Assembly (NCBI GenBank): GCA_003952965.2
Contig: CM025856.1
Location: 14,216,309-14,280,308, forward strand
Direction of reading: 5' to 3'
DNA length: 64,000 nucleotides
From: Morella rubra
Taxonomy: Eukaryota; Streptophyta; Magnoliopsida; Fagales; Myricaceae
Shown here: in pieces, positions 49,177 through 59,309 of the stretch
Layout of the letters: every line of letters begins with the position of its first letter
Position numbering within the stretch: position 1 is the stretch's first letter
The notes under the pieces: generated by a model
Told to the model about the DNA's origin: nothing
Database searches by the model: none
What the model saw: only the letters and a program-made list of their open reading frames with translations
Position numbers and translations under genes: made by a program

Positions 49177-50372
49177 TAGTGGATTGAATGATATAGAGAG
49201 GTTTAGTCCAAAGATTATTGCAAGCTCAGTTAATTACAAAAGCTTCTCAAATCAAAAAAACCAATCTCGAAGTATTTAGGAACCTCATCAAATCCTTGAT
49301 ACAGTTCGTCCACAAAACAAAGTCCAACTCAGAAAAGCCCACAATCTCAGAAAAATTTACAAGAACATGGTCAACATATCAAATCTGTAAATATTCAGAC
49401 CTGGAATATATCTGAAATTGTTGGTTTGAGACCAGGTGGAGAGAATGTAAGTGTGTTGGTGGAGCGTTATTTCCTAAGTTCTGACAGAAATAACATATTA
49501 GTTGAAAAAGGTGCAAAACTGGTGGAGAAATTGAAAGATGATGTGGGAAGGAAGGATAAGGATGTGATTGAAGGGAAGAATATTGAGGTGAATCGAGTAA
49601 TTTGTCCTAAAAATAAGATTACAATGTGGAAAGAATGGGAGGATATTTTTTTAGAAGGATTGAGAATCTGTGCAGAGGAAAGAGAAAAAGCTGTGTTGTT
49701 TGAACAATACAGTAGACTGGTCGTTGAATAAACGAATGTTGGGTTCTTTATTGGGCCGGGCGAACTGGAATGGGCCTAGGGTGAATTTTGAAAGTTTTAA
49801 TAGCAAAGATTGTAATCTAATTATGGAATGTGGAAATTTGGGCCATAAGGCATGTTGTGAAGTGAAATCGATGGGTGGGTCTACGGTCCAGATAATGGAG
49901 ATTAATGGTGATGGATCACGGGAAGGAAATAAGGAGAATGAAAGGCTTGGTAAGGTTTCGGGTACAAGGCCATTTAAAAGAATATTGAGAAAAGAAAAAG
50001 GCCTTTGTTTCAAAGATAGCCTTATTGAGAAAGGTGGATTACGCATATTGGTGGGGGACAAAAGAAATTCTATGGATATTTTGGAGGAGGATCAGCGAGT
50101 TGCAAAGAGAAGTAGTGTGGGATTACAAGATGAGATATTTGAATCGATTGGTCAAATTGAGAATTATAAGGGGGAGGACTTGGTGCCATTGTCCAGATTA
50201 TTATTGAATTTTGGAAGGAAAGGAGAGGGATATGGGAATGGTAGAAGAGGATTACAAGGAAATTGTGGAAGACAGAAAATGGGTGTTATACAGAGGGGTA
50301 GTATAGGGAAGGAAGCTGTGGGTGTTTATGGTAATCTGAGGTTGAGGAGGAAACCCATGCCCCTATTTTGCC

Positions 50373-51236
50373 ATGATGGTGCTATTTTGGAATTGTCGAG
50401 GCCTTGCCCAAGCCTCGACAATTCGAACTATACGGGCAATGCTTAGACAACAAAATCTAGATTATCTATGCATAGTGGAAACAAAAATTGATTTAGTTAA
50501 GGAGGTGTTGAATATGTTGGGGTATCTTAATTCATTGGAAGTGCCGACTAAGGGGTTGAAGGGTGGTATGATATTGGCATGGAGGCTAGGTGTTGATTTC
50601 GATCTTATTTTTAAAAATGATAATATCATTAGCATCATATTGAAAGCGGACCCCAGTTATCAAGATTGAGCTCTTACGTTTGTTCATTGTCCTTGTGAGT
50701 GGTTTAGCAAGGAACAATTTTGGGAAACTGTGAGTAATGTGGAGATGTCTTTTGTTGGTCCTTGGTTGGTGATGGAGGATTTTAATGCTATATCTGGGCA
50801 AGAAGAGAAATGGGGTGGGTTACCTTATGCATCTTCATCTAGGGATGAGTTTTTTCAATTTAACATGTATAATGGGCTTGTGGATATTGGCAGTACAGGT
50901 TCAAGGTTCACTTGGTGTAATGGGAGAAGGCGATCACAAAAAATCTATGAAAGGTTGGACAAAGGATTAGCAAATAGTGATTGGACTATGTTGTTTCCTA
51001 GGGCTGTAGTTACAGATGGTGCTATGTCTACTAGTCCAAAACCATTCAGGTTTGAGTATTGTTGGACTAGGGATGATTTGAGTAGGGTGGTGGTTTCGAA
51101 AGCTTGGTGGAGTCAAGTAAAGGGATCGGCAGCTTTTAGGTTGGTTCAAAAAATTAAGAAAACCAAGGAGGCATTGAGAAAGTGGAATCGGGAGCATTTT
51201 GGGCTAATTAAAATTCAGATTGAGTTGCTTAATTAG
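50373..51236 (+). pseudogene. LINE ORF2 endonuclease domain remnant (APE type)
   Basis: Carries FWNCRGLAQASTIRTIR, the catalytic-region IVETK, LVMEDFNAISGQEEKWGG (the DFN motif) and GSRFTWCNGR. Stops at 50667-50669 and 51234-51236 interrupt it. In an active LINE it would nick target DNA to prime reverse transcription. Confidence 0.85.
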
Positions 51237-51320
51237 AAACTAGTGGAGATTTAGAGCAGTGCACCGTCAGAGCAATTATGGAAGGAAGAGCTGAGGCTTC
51301 AAGAAGATTTAGCAGAGGCT

Positions 51321-52398
51321 TTGAAAAGACAGGAAAGCTTGTGGCAACAAAAATCAAGGGTTAGTTGGTTAACTACTTTTGATTTAAATACAAAATATTT
51401 TCATTACTCTACTATAATTCGAAGAAGAAGAAATAGTATTGAAAATATTTTGAGTAGGATGAGGGAGTGGTTAAAGGAGAGGGATAGCATTGGAGATCAT
51501 ATGGTGAATTTTTTTCAGTCACTTTATACTTCGGATAAGCCTGAATGGGATGAGGAATTAGAGGATTTGATTCAACCTGTTATAATGGTCGAGGAAAATA
51601 CACAGCTGTGTAGGATCCCAACTAAGGAGGAGATAAAAAGTTATGTGGATGAGATTGAGGCTCTTAAAGCACTAGGGCCAGATGGTATGTCTGCCATCTT
51701 TTATCAGTTTTATTGGGATATAGTACATATGGACTTGGTTGAGATGGTGCAGTAGTTTTTTAAATTTGGATATCTTTTGAGGCAGTTAAACCACACTTTC
51801 ATTTTTATTTTTTATTTTTTATTAAGGGCGCTGAAATGTTTTGGGTTTAATGGAAGGTGGATTAGTTGGGTGGAACAATGCTTAACTACGGTTTTTTTTT
51901 TCAATCATGTTGAATGGTACTCCTCATGGATTTTTTAGGCCAGCAAGAGGTCTTAGACAAAGTGATCCTTTATCTCCATTCATGTTTATTTTGGGATCGG
52001 AGGTGTTATCAAGATTGCTTATTAAAGCTGAATTATCGGGTGAGATTCATATGGTGAAAGTTGCAAGAAATGCTCTGCCAATTACTCACTTGCTTTTTGT
52101 TGATGATCTAATGATTTTTTCACATACTAATAGGAGGGAAGCTGATGTTATAAATAAGATATTAGCCAAATATTCTCGATGGTTTGGGTAGAAAGTAAAC
52201 TATGAAAAATCTGCATTGCACTGTAGTGCTAATACTCATCCAGATTTGGTTGCTGATCTTTATGATATGTTAAGGGTTGGAAGGATGGGTTGTAATGCAA
52301 AATATTTGGGGTTGTCGTTATTCATTGGGAGAGCTAGAAAGAAATCTTTTGAGGATGTTAAGGATAAGGTTTTAGCAAAAGTTACGGGTGGAAGATGA
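51321..52398 (+). pseudogene. LINE ORF2 reverse transcriptase remnant with internal deletion
   Basis: Starts with NTKYFHYSTIIRRRRNSIEN and ALGPDGMSAIFYQFYWD, then a stop at 51753-51755 and LRQLNHTFIF. It then jumps (about 51800-51835) to ALKCFGFNGRWISWVEQCLT, RGLRQSDPLSPFMFILGSE, LLFVDDLMIFSH and YEKSALHCSANTHPD. The segment normally between NHTF and the GF.GRW block, with motif A and its catalytic Asp, is missing. FVDD (motif C) is present. Confidence 0.88.
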
Positions 52399-52789
52399 GA
52401 GTTTTGTCACAAGCGGGTAGAACTACGCTTATTAGGGCGGTGGCCACGACCATACCATTGTGTTGTATGTCTATTTTCTTGTTACCCAAAAGGTGGTGTG
52501 AGGAGATTGATAGATTTTAAAGGATTTTTGGTGGGGGGTTTCCATCTCAAAAAAATAGTAATTTTACTTCTAAAGCTTGGAATGTAATTTGCTTGCCAAA
52601 AAATATGGAAGGGTTGGGGTTGAGAAAAATGTTTGAAGTAAACATGTCTCTTGTGGCAAAGTTGGGATAAAGGGTGGTGGTATCTCTTGAAAGTCTTTGG
52701 GTTAGAATAACAAAGGCTAAATATAAGTTTGATTTTTCGGGTGTTAATGTGGGAAGTAGAATGAGGTATCATGGGTTTGGCATGGAATT

Positions 52790-54060
52790 TTGGTCATGAT
52801 GGCGAGATTGATGGAAGGCCTCTGCGTGATGCCTAGAAGAGAGGAGAAAGTAAGAATTATGGAGGATCTGTGGCTTCCAAATTGTAGTAATTTTCGGCCT
52901 AGTTGGAAGGAGAATTGGGAGGGGTTGGCAAATGTTCAGATGGTTGTTGATCTGGTGAATCATGTAGATGGGAGTTGGGATGTGGAGTTAATAAGGTGCT
53001 TTTTTACTAAGTCATGTGCAGAGGAGATTCTTCGTATGCCCGTGCCAAAGTCTGATTTGGAAGATAAGTGGATTTGGGCTTTTGAAAAAATTGGGGTATA
53101 TTTGGTCATGTCCTTTTTATTGAGAATCCAAAATCAAAGGGTTTCGAATATGATTGTGGAGAAAGAAACATGGGAAAAGCTATGGAAATGTAAAATTCAG
53201 GATCGACTTAAATTGATGTTGTGGAAGGTAGGAGCTGGTGCTTTAAAAACTAAGGGTGGATTGGGTAGAATTTCGCATTGTGAAGACTCAGAGGAGTTTT
53301 TGTGCCCATTGTGCAGAAATGGGGTGGAAGACACAATTCACTTGATTGCTTTTTGTGATGGTGCAGGACAAGCTTGGCGTGGGTCAATGTGGCCGATCCA
53401 ATGGGAGAGAATTCCTTGTTCTTCTCCTAGTGAGTTGGTGAGATTCATTATAAATGTGGATAGGATGCTGAATTTGGGGAAGAAGTTTGTTAGAGCTTTC
53501 ATTCTTAATGCTGCAATTATGATGGATGAATTGTGGCATTTGAGGAATCGAGTTGTTTTTCAAGATAAGGTTGTGGATATTGGGGTTTTGATCTTAAAGA
53601 TAAAGAAGAGATATTTTGAACATTCAAATGCTTGGGTGGAGCCTGAAAAATATGCGAATTGGAAATGGTGTCCTCCTCAGTCGGGTTGGCTGAAACTTAA
53701 TACAGATGTTGCTATCCGTTCTTCTGGGTCTTACATAGCAGATTCTATTATAGATGATTCTAGTTCCTTCTGTATGGTGTACACGGAATGTTTCAGTGCT
53801 ATGGATCTTTGGGTTAGTGAGGCTTTTGCAAAGTGCAAGAAATGGAACCGGTGGTATTTGAATGTGACTCATTGATTCTTTGTAGAGAGGTACTTTCTAG
53901 AATACCGACTCAGATTTGGGTCATTATCGGAATGGTGAAGTTTAAATAGAGGTGTCTCTTGGAATTTATTCAATGGAAAATAGCATGGATTCCAAGGAGA
54001 TGTAATAGAATGGCTCATAAATTGGCTCAATGGGCTACTTTCTTTTGGTATTACTGGTTG
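52790..54060 (+). pseudogene. LINE ORF2 3' part: zf-RVT and decayed RNase H
   Basis: A 361-codon open stretch holds WEKLWKCKIQDRLKLMLWKV and FLCPLCRNGVEDTIHLIAFC (zf-RVT Cys/His block), then GWLKLNTDVAIRSSGSY (start of RNase H). After a stop at 53873-53875, frameshifted traces of the RNase H end continue to about 54060. Confidence 0.8.
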
Positions 54061-54816
54061 TAGTTCCATTTCTGTTATACCTGAACATATAAAGTTTTGT
54101 AATATATGTTCTGGTTTTTAGTTGATTTGAATAAAATGAGGTATTATTCAGCAAAAGAAAAAATTTGATCAGAGGTTTATGTACCAAAGGGAGGATGGAA
54201 AAAGCCAAGAGCATCTTGAGAGAAATGCTTCAATGTCAATCGGTTTTGGCTCTTATAAACAAAGTTGATCCTAAGGTTGAAACAAAGTCGATTGCAAGTT
54301 TTCTTATTTTTTATGTGAGCAAGGAAGTATTAGAGAAGCTATTATGGTTCTTGATGAAATTGCGTCTGTGTCTTTCCCATTTCAAATATGGAATAGTGCT
54401 TATAATAAATCACATACGCTATACAGTCTTTATGAACAAGAAAGATTGGGTTCAGTTGCTTCAAGGTCTATACCCTTCCTTTTTGAAACTTATTCGTTTG
54501 ACCTCAAAGAAGTAGAGAATGTAGTGAAAAGTTACAATACACCAGGAAGAAGATCTCAATCTCATAATTTTGATTTCTACTTTTCAATCCTTACTTCGCT
54601 TTGTTCAAGAGGGGAGCTGTAGAAGGCTGATCAATTAGCCAAAGAAATGGATAAAATAGAGAACAAACGGAAAGTGCACAGACGCTCGACACATAAAGAA
54701 CAGAACAAATTGGAAGTAAAGTCGGAGACGGGCAGAGACGACCCCGATACATTAGAATGATTTATGGAAACCAATCGGGGGAAAATTGGGTGAGACTGAA
54801 CGCATCGTTTCACTTA

Positions 54817-55451
54817 GTGAGTGGAAAGTGTGTCGTTTAGGGTAGAAAATCAAATGGTTGAGGCTGATGTGTAAAGTGGAGTTTGACTTGGAGAGAGTTG
54901 CTGACGTGTGAGAAGATTATGTTAGGTAGAGTGACGAAGGTGTAAAGAAGGACTTAGGGGATGTTCGGTTTGTAAAAAATTGTAAGATTTATTAAAATTT
55001 TGATAGAATTGTGAATATTATAGATTAGAGTTTTATAAGTTTTTTATAAAAGTTGGTAAAAAAGTTTAAAGATATTTAATTTTTGTTGGAGTTTGTAAAA
55101 AGGTGTAGAAGAGATGATTTGATGTAATTATTTAATAAAAAAGTATTGGAGTTAGGTGAAAAAGTATGGAGAGAGAATATTTGTTATAATTATTTTTTGA
55201 AAAGGCATTAAAGTTTGTGTAAAAGTTGTTGGAGATTGTGTAAAAAGTATTGGTGTTTTTGTAATAATTTTTAAAATTTTTGGATGTTCGTTTTGTAAAT
55301 TTTGTTGAATATTCTATAATACTTTTGCAAACGAACATGCCCTTTAGTTTTGTAATAATGAAAAATTTAAGGACTAAAATTTTGACCCATTAAAGTGCAA
55401 GACTAACAATGAAAATAGTGCAAAATCCAGTAACTAAAAATCAAAATTCCC
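54817..55451 (-). repeat. Right terminal inverted repeat of the composite element, interrupted by a MITE
   Basis: The minus strand begins at the outer end GGGAATTTTGATTTTTAGTT and matches 46058-46300. The match breaks at 55346 and resumes at 54956, bracketing the inserted 387-bp MITE. Confidence 0.88.
54957..55343. mobile_element. 387-bp PIF/Harbinger-like MITE inside the right inverted repeat
   Basis: Ends are GGGGATGTTCGGTTTG (left) and, on the minus strand, AGGGCATGTTCGTTTG (right), with TTA at both sides (54954-54956 and 55344-55346), the Harbinger target duplication. Comparison with the uninterrupted left repeat at 46058-46300 independently places the insertion here. No ORF. Confidence 0.83.
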
Positions 55452-56583
55452 TTAAAATTCAAAAAAGACTATTGGACTTTTAACTTTTTAAATCCCAAAA
55501 ATTCATTTTTAAAACATATTCTTCATTTGTCCCTACTTTCACTATTCTTTTTTCCAACTTTTCTTTATTTTTCTATTCTGAAGGCCTCATCCTTCCTTCT
55601 TTCTAACTAACTTATCATCCGTTCTTTCAAAATATCACCTTTACATTCTCAGCTTAATAGGTTATAGCTTTACATTCTCAACTTAATAAGTTATAGCTTT
55701 CTTCTTCCTTTCAGTCTTCACTAACTCACAGATGCTATTTTTCTAAAATCTAATCTTTAAACTTTTAAACTTTACACCTTAGTTTTATACTTTTATTTTA
55801 TATTTTTTTTAGTTATTATTATTTTATATGAAAAAATTGAAAATTTGAGATTAAGTTGAGTAACATTATTTTTATTTTAAGTTTTTTTTGTGTTATTGTA
55901 GTTATCATTTTTTTTTTGGATTTTTTAGTATTTAAAATTTAACATTTCTATAGAAAATAGGAATTTGGATATGAAAAATTAAAAAATTAAAAAAAAAAAA
56001 AGAAAACTGAAAAAATTAATTCAATGTAAAAAATGAACTCTTGAATATAAAATTTTGATAAATAAATTTTTTTATCTTAATAATTTATATATTTTAATAT
56101 AATAATTTATAATTTATTATAAAATACAATTTTTTTATAATTTCGCCGCGCCTAGTAAGGCCAGTTAGGCAGCGTCCGGAGGCCGTTGTGGTCAGAATTG
56201 CCCTCAGTTGAAGAAAGGAGAGAAGGGTTTTAGCAAAAGGTGTAAAAACTTCCAATATTTCCACATAACGCGTTTAAAATATTCCTTTCAGAACTTGTGT
56301 TTTCAAGGCAAACGATTCAATTATCAGAAGAAACAGAGTTCAGAGATCAGAGATCCAAAAACAGAGACCTCAAATCTTTATTACAAATTTACAAGCATCA
56401 AAATTAAGACTAACTGCGCAAAGATCAAAAGGTCCAAAAGCTCCCAAATTCTCTTTTACTATATTGAAAATTTATACACAGGAAGAAGTATCAAGGTTTT
56501 TGTTTTGAACCACACCATTGAACTCTGATTCTTCTCACCTTTGATCTTTACCTTTTCTTCACCGTACTTTTTATTTTCTCTTA
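55452..56583. other. AT-rich spacer, no gene seen
   Basis: Very A/T-rich, with a repeated 'TTTACATTCTCA.CTTAATA' phrase near 55640-55690. The ORF at 56208-56528 is Lys/Asn/Thr-rich and not recognisable. Confidence 0.5.
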
Positions 56584-56995
56584 GGGTTAAATACACTTTA
56601 TCCCCTTATTTTTAGAATTATTTACACTTTACGTATTATTTTTGAGTATTGACCCTTTAACTTACATTTTTTTCATTTGGACCCGCATCAAATTGCCAGT
56701 TAATTTAGACGGATTCCGTCAAATGTAGGGCGCAATGTGTAAATACCTCCAAAGATAAGGGAGATAATGTGTACATACGCCCAAAGATAAAGGACCAACG
56801 TGTATATACCTCCAAAAATAAGGGGGCAATGTGTAAAAATTTTGATGGAATTTATCTAAATTGATGGGCAATTTGGGTGCGGGGTCTAAATTGAAAAAAT
56901 GTGTAAGTTTAAGGGATCTAATGTCTCAAAAATAATATATAGGGGTGCAAAGTGTAAATGACTCTAAAGATAAATATGCAAAGTGTATTTGATCC
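56584..56995. mobile_element. 412-bp Mutator-type MITE, same superfamily as 6051 and 12957
   Basis: Ends GGGTTAAATACAC (left) and GGATCAAATACAC (minus strand, right), with a perfect 9-bp target duplication TTTCTCTTA (56575-56583 and 56996-57004). Internal direct reiterations of 'AAGATAA.GG...AATGTGTA.ATAC.TCC' occur at 56740-56840. There is no ORF. Confidence 0.92.
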
Positions 56996-57004
56996 TTTCT
57001 CTTA

Positions 57005-57710
57005 TATCCTGCATTTCATAGATATAATTAGGATTAATTACATTTTGCGTGCACGTAGTTTGGAGAGTTTGACATCTTACATTCCATTCTTTTAATTTTT
57101 ACACATTTTATTTACGTGGCTCTAAATTTTTTTTGATTTATACTTTGTCATCTATTAATTCGTTAAAACAAATGATAATCTCAATTATATGTTATACATG
57201 TAACTCACTTGTTATTTTATCCTACTATTAAAAAAGGATTAATTAGACTTTTCATCCACTTTTGAATTGTTATTGATTCCTCACGTCAACATTGAGAAAG
57301 GAACTCACTTCTCCCCGATTAAAGTCTTTATCCTAATCTCCGAACGCGTCTTCCATGCAGGTGTGGGGTCCACTTCCTAAACCTCTCGGTCAACGTGGAC
57401 GTCCGTCCCTCTGCCTCCATGTCCAGGTCTAACGAGCCAGTGGGCCCCAGCTCCACGACATTGATTTGTTGGTCCATAATTTTTTCGACGGATTGCGGAA
57501 TTGTATATCCAACGGCTGGCGTCCTTTTGGGCCTTTGGCTTGCTCCCTACTTTTGGGCACCAATCCAGTACAGCATCCTCTTCGTCGCTGATTGTCCACT
57601 ATAGCCATTATCCATCCGTCCATTTTAGATAAGGAGCACTCCGTTGGTTCTTATTAATCTCATAATATAATCGCAGCAAATCCAAGGGTCATATCCTTTA
57701 TACTTCTATG
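57005..57710. other. Spacer, no supported gene
   Basis: 57040-57160 resembles half of a MITE of the preceding type ('TTAATTACATTTTGCGTGCAC'). The GC-richer stretch at 57300-57620 has overlapping ORFs of 64-69 codons on both strands without family resemblance. Confidence 0.5.
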
Positions 57711-57718
57711 GATATCGT

Positions 57719-57832
57719 CAGTGGCGGATCCAAGACCTAATTTGAAGGGGAGCGATCTCTTAAGACAAAATTTTTTTTTTAGCTTGTCAATGGGGGGCGG
57801 CCGCCCAGGGCCACCCCCTACATCCGCCATTG
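57719..57832. mobile_element. 114-bp hAT-like mini-element
   Basis: Inverted ends CAGTGGCGGATC and, on the minus strand, CAATGGCGGATG. The flanking 8-bp repeats differ at one base: GATATCGT (57711-57718) and GATATCTT (57833-57840). The inner part is GC-rich (GGGGGGCGGCCGCCCAGGG). Confidence 0.7.
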
Positions 57833-57840
57833 GATATCTT

Positions 57841-59309
57841 CTGTTCGTTACCTCCTTCGTTTTTTTTTTTTGGTTCTTTTTCCTTTTTTCGTGTGAGCAG
57901 TTGGTTACCCCTTCAGCCTTCCCTTCTTTTCAGTTCACATGCAAAGCATTTTCTGACTATTTTCAAATTACACGAAAGATCAACTGAAACATCAGAAAAT
58001 CACAAAAGATCAACTTAGATTGGCTTTTATGATTTGGTGATGGGATTTTGAGAGACAGTCCGAAGGTTTAAATTGGGCTAGTGGTTTTGCTTATGTTGTG
58101 CTGATGGGTTCGGTAATATCTATAGTTCAAACCGAACATTCTGTAAGAATACTTCTATGGTCATGTTCAGAGAAGATTGCTACAGTGGTTGCTTCTTTCC
58201 CCTTTCGCTAAAAAAAAAAAAAATGATATTAGTATAATTGTTTGAGGGTGAAATTTTTCATTAGTGCCTAGGTATTTGCATCTCAAGTATTTGACAATTC
58301 TAAAATTTTAACCTAATAAACTAATTATAAAATAACTTTTTTCTCCTCTAAAATCTTGTCTTTCTATTATAATAAATATTAAAAAAAAACTCATTTGCAC
58401 CAGGCGCACTGCGCTTTCCCTTGCCCAGATCCAATTGGTTGCCTTCGGGTTAACCTTCCTATGATATCTAGGCAATATACTACAAATGGCCATGGTGTGA
58501 ATTGGTTACGAAGCTCTATACGTGTAGATATAATCCGCATTCACTTGACACTTGTGACATCTCTAAAGAAAATAGGTGCAATTTCTATTTGTCATTTAAA
58601 TCTATTTTTCTTCATTTTTTCATCAACTCTAGTAAACTAAAATTTTACGAATTTATTAATAACAAAAATTTTAATTTCAACCAAAATCCTAAAAAAACTT
58701 AAAACTTGCATGGACTATATTCTAACTTGTACACGTAATTATTATTATTATTTTTGAAAATGCTGGTTTCACGGTAGGTCACTGTAGGCGAACCAGACTC
58801 GTAGAAAGTTTGACTAAGCCCGGTACTTTAACAGTGGTAAACTTGAAATTAACGGGGGGAAACGTGTGCGTTTACAAAAAAATGCGGGGTCGTCTCAATC
58901 TATGCCGCGTCATTCGTCAAGGCGCGAAGCCATGAAGCCAACTCCAAGGACTTCTCTTTCACGCTCTCTAGTCTCTCCCAAACAAATATCAATAAATCCG
59001 CGGAGGCTATAGTACATTGAATCAACCCGCTGAGCCCTCAGCCATTCTTCAGCCCGCCGTTTCGTTTCACTCTATCAGGAGCCGGTCGATGAAGCCGCCG
59101 CCGTTTAGCACATAATTCCCCCATTTTTCCAAGTTTCTTTCTCAGTCTCTCTTTCTCTCTCCTTCTGTCTTCACTTGCCTTTTAAACTCTCTCTCTCTCT
59201 CTCTTTCGGTTTCTTGCACAATATGTTCTAACCAACTTTCTCTAATTTTCCTGCACTTTCTCGCCCTCCAAACAGGAAGCCTGTGTTTTCCGAAACCAGC
59301 TCCTCGTTT
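57841..59309 (+). promoter_or_regulatory. Spacer and promoter/leader of the E2 gene
   Basis: 57.85-58.75 kb holds nothing supported. From about 58.9 kb composition changes and CT-rich tracts appear (59143-59210, including a CTCTCTCTCTCTCTCTCTC run), typical of plant 5' leaders and core promoters. No clear TATA box was found. Confidence 0.45.

Larger units (their letters stand above)
48169..54162 (+). mobile_element. 6-kb LINE (non-LTR retrotransposon), plus strand, defective
   Basis: A perfect 14-bp target duplication ATTTGATCAGAGGT (48155-48168 and 54163-54176) and a short A-rich tail define its ends. In order: an ORF1 with a DUF4283-like domain, then ORF2 with APE-type endonuclease, reverse transcriptase (FVDD box), zf-RVT and RNase H remnants. 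Many stops and frame breaks, plus a deletion in the RT, show it cannot move on its own. It lies in the PPR fragment 20 bp right of the minus-strand LINE. Confidence 0.93.
46690..54760 (+). pseudogene. Pentatricopeptide-repeat (PPR) gene fragment, split by two LINEs
   Basis: PPR proteins bind organelle RNA through 35-residue helical repeats. The first piece (46690-46928) reads VYNSLISGYCKFGRIEEAFR, then PDQFTIGVVINCHNQKGDME and KALGFF. A tiny piece (48142-48168) continues LGFFYLIRG, and the last (54163-about 54680) resumes LIRGLCTKGRMEKAKSILRE and runs to FYFSILTSLCSRGEL, stop, KADQLAKEMDKI. The pieces rejoin at the target-duplication edges. Damage: a frameshift near 46900 (EIKR then YIS stop in one frame, KGISPDFLGF in another), another near 54325, and a stop near 54620. 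The text resembles the C-terminal region of the Arabidopsis At5g57250 type as I remember it. It lacks both ends of the parent gene, which should sit elsewhere in the genome. Confidence 0.82.
46058..55451 (+). mobile_element. Composite Mutator-like element carrying gene fragments (Pack-MULE-like), 9.4 kb with later insertions
   Basis: The two ends are long inverted copies: left 46058-46300, right 54817-55451 (the latter enlarged by a MITE). Matching landmarks in opposite orientation are TTTTAATGGGTCAAAATTTT, the 'ACGTCAGCAACT' block, CAACCATTTGATTTT and CCTAAACGACACAC. Between them are no transposase sequences but host-like coding pieces: a 117-codon ORF and pieces of a PPR gene, split by two LINEs. 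Without the LINEs and the MITE the element would be about 1.8 kb. I found no clean 9-bp target duplication (TAATATTTA left, TTAAAATTC right), so the ends may be eroded by a few bases. Confidence 0.8.

Noticed and set aside
49670..50446. 258-codon open frame in the LINE, considered as a separate gene
   Set aside because: It lies between the ORF1 and endonuclease remnants inside the target-duplication borders; it is LINE spacer or decayed ORF1.
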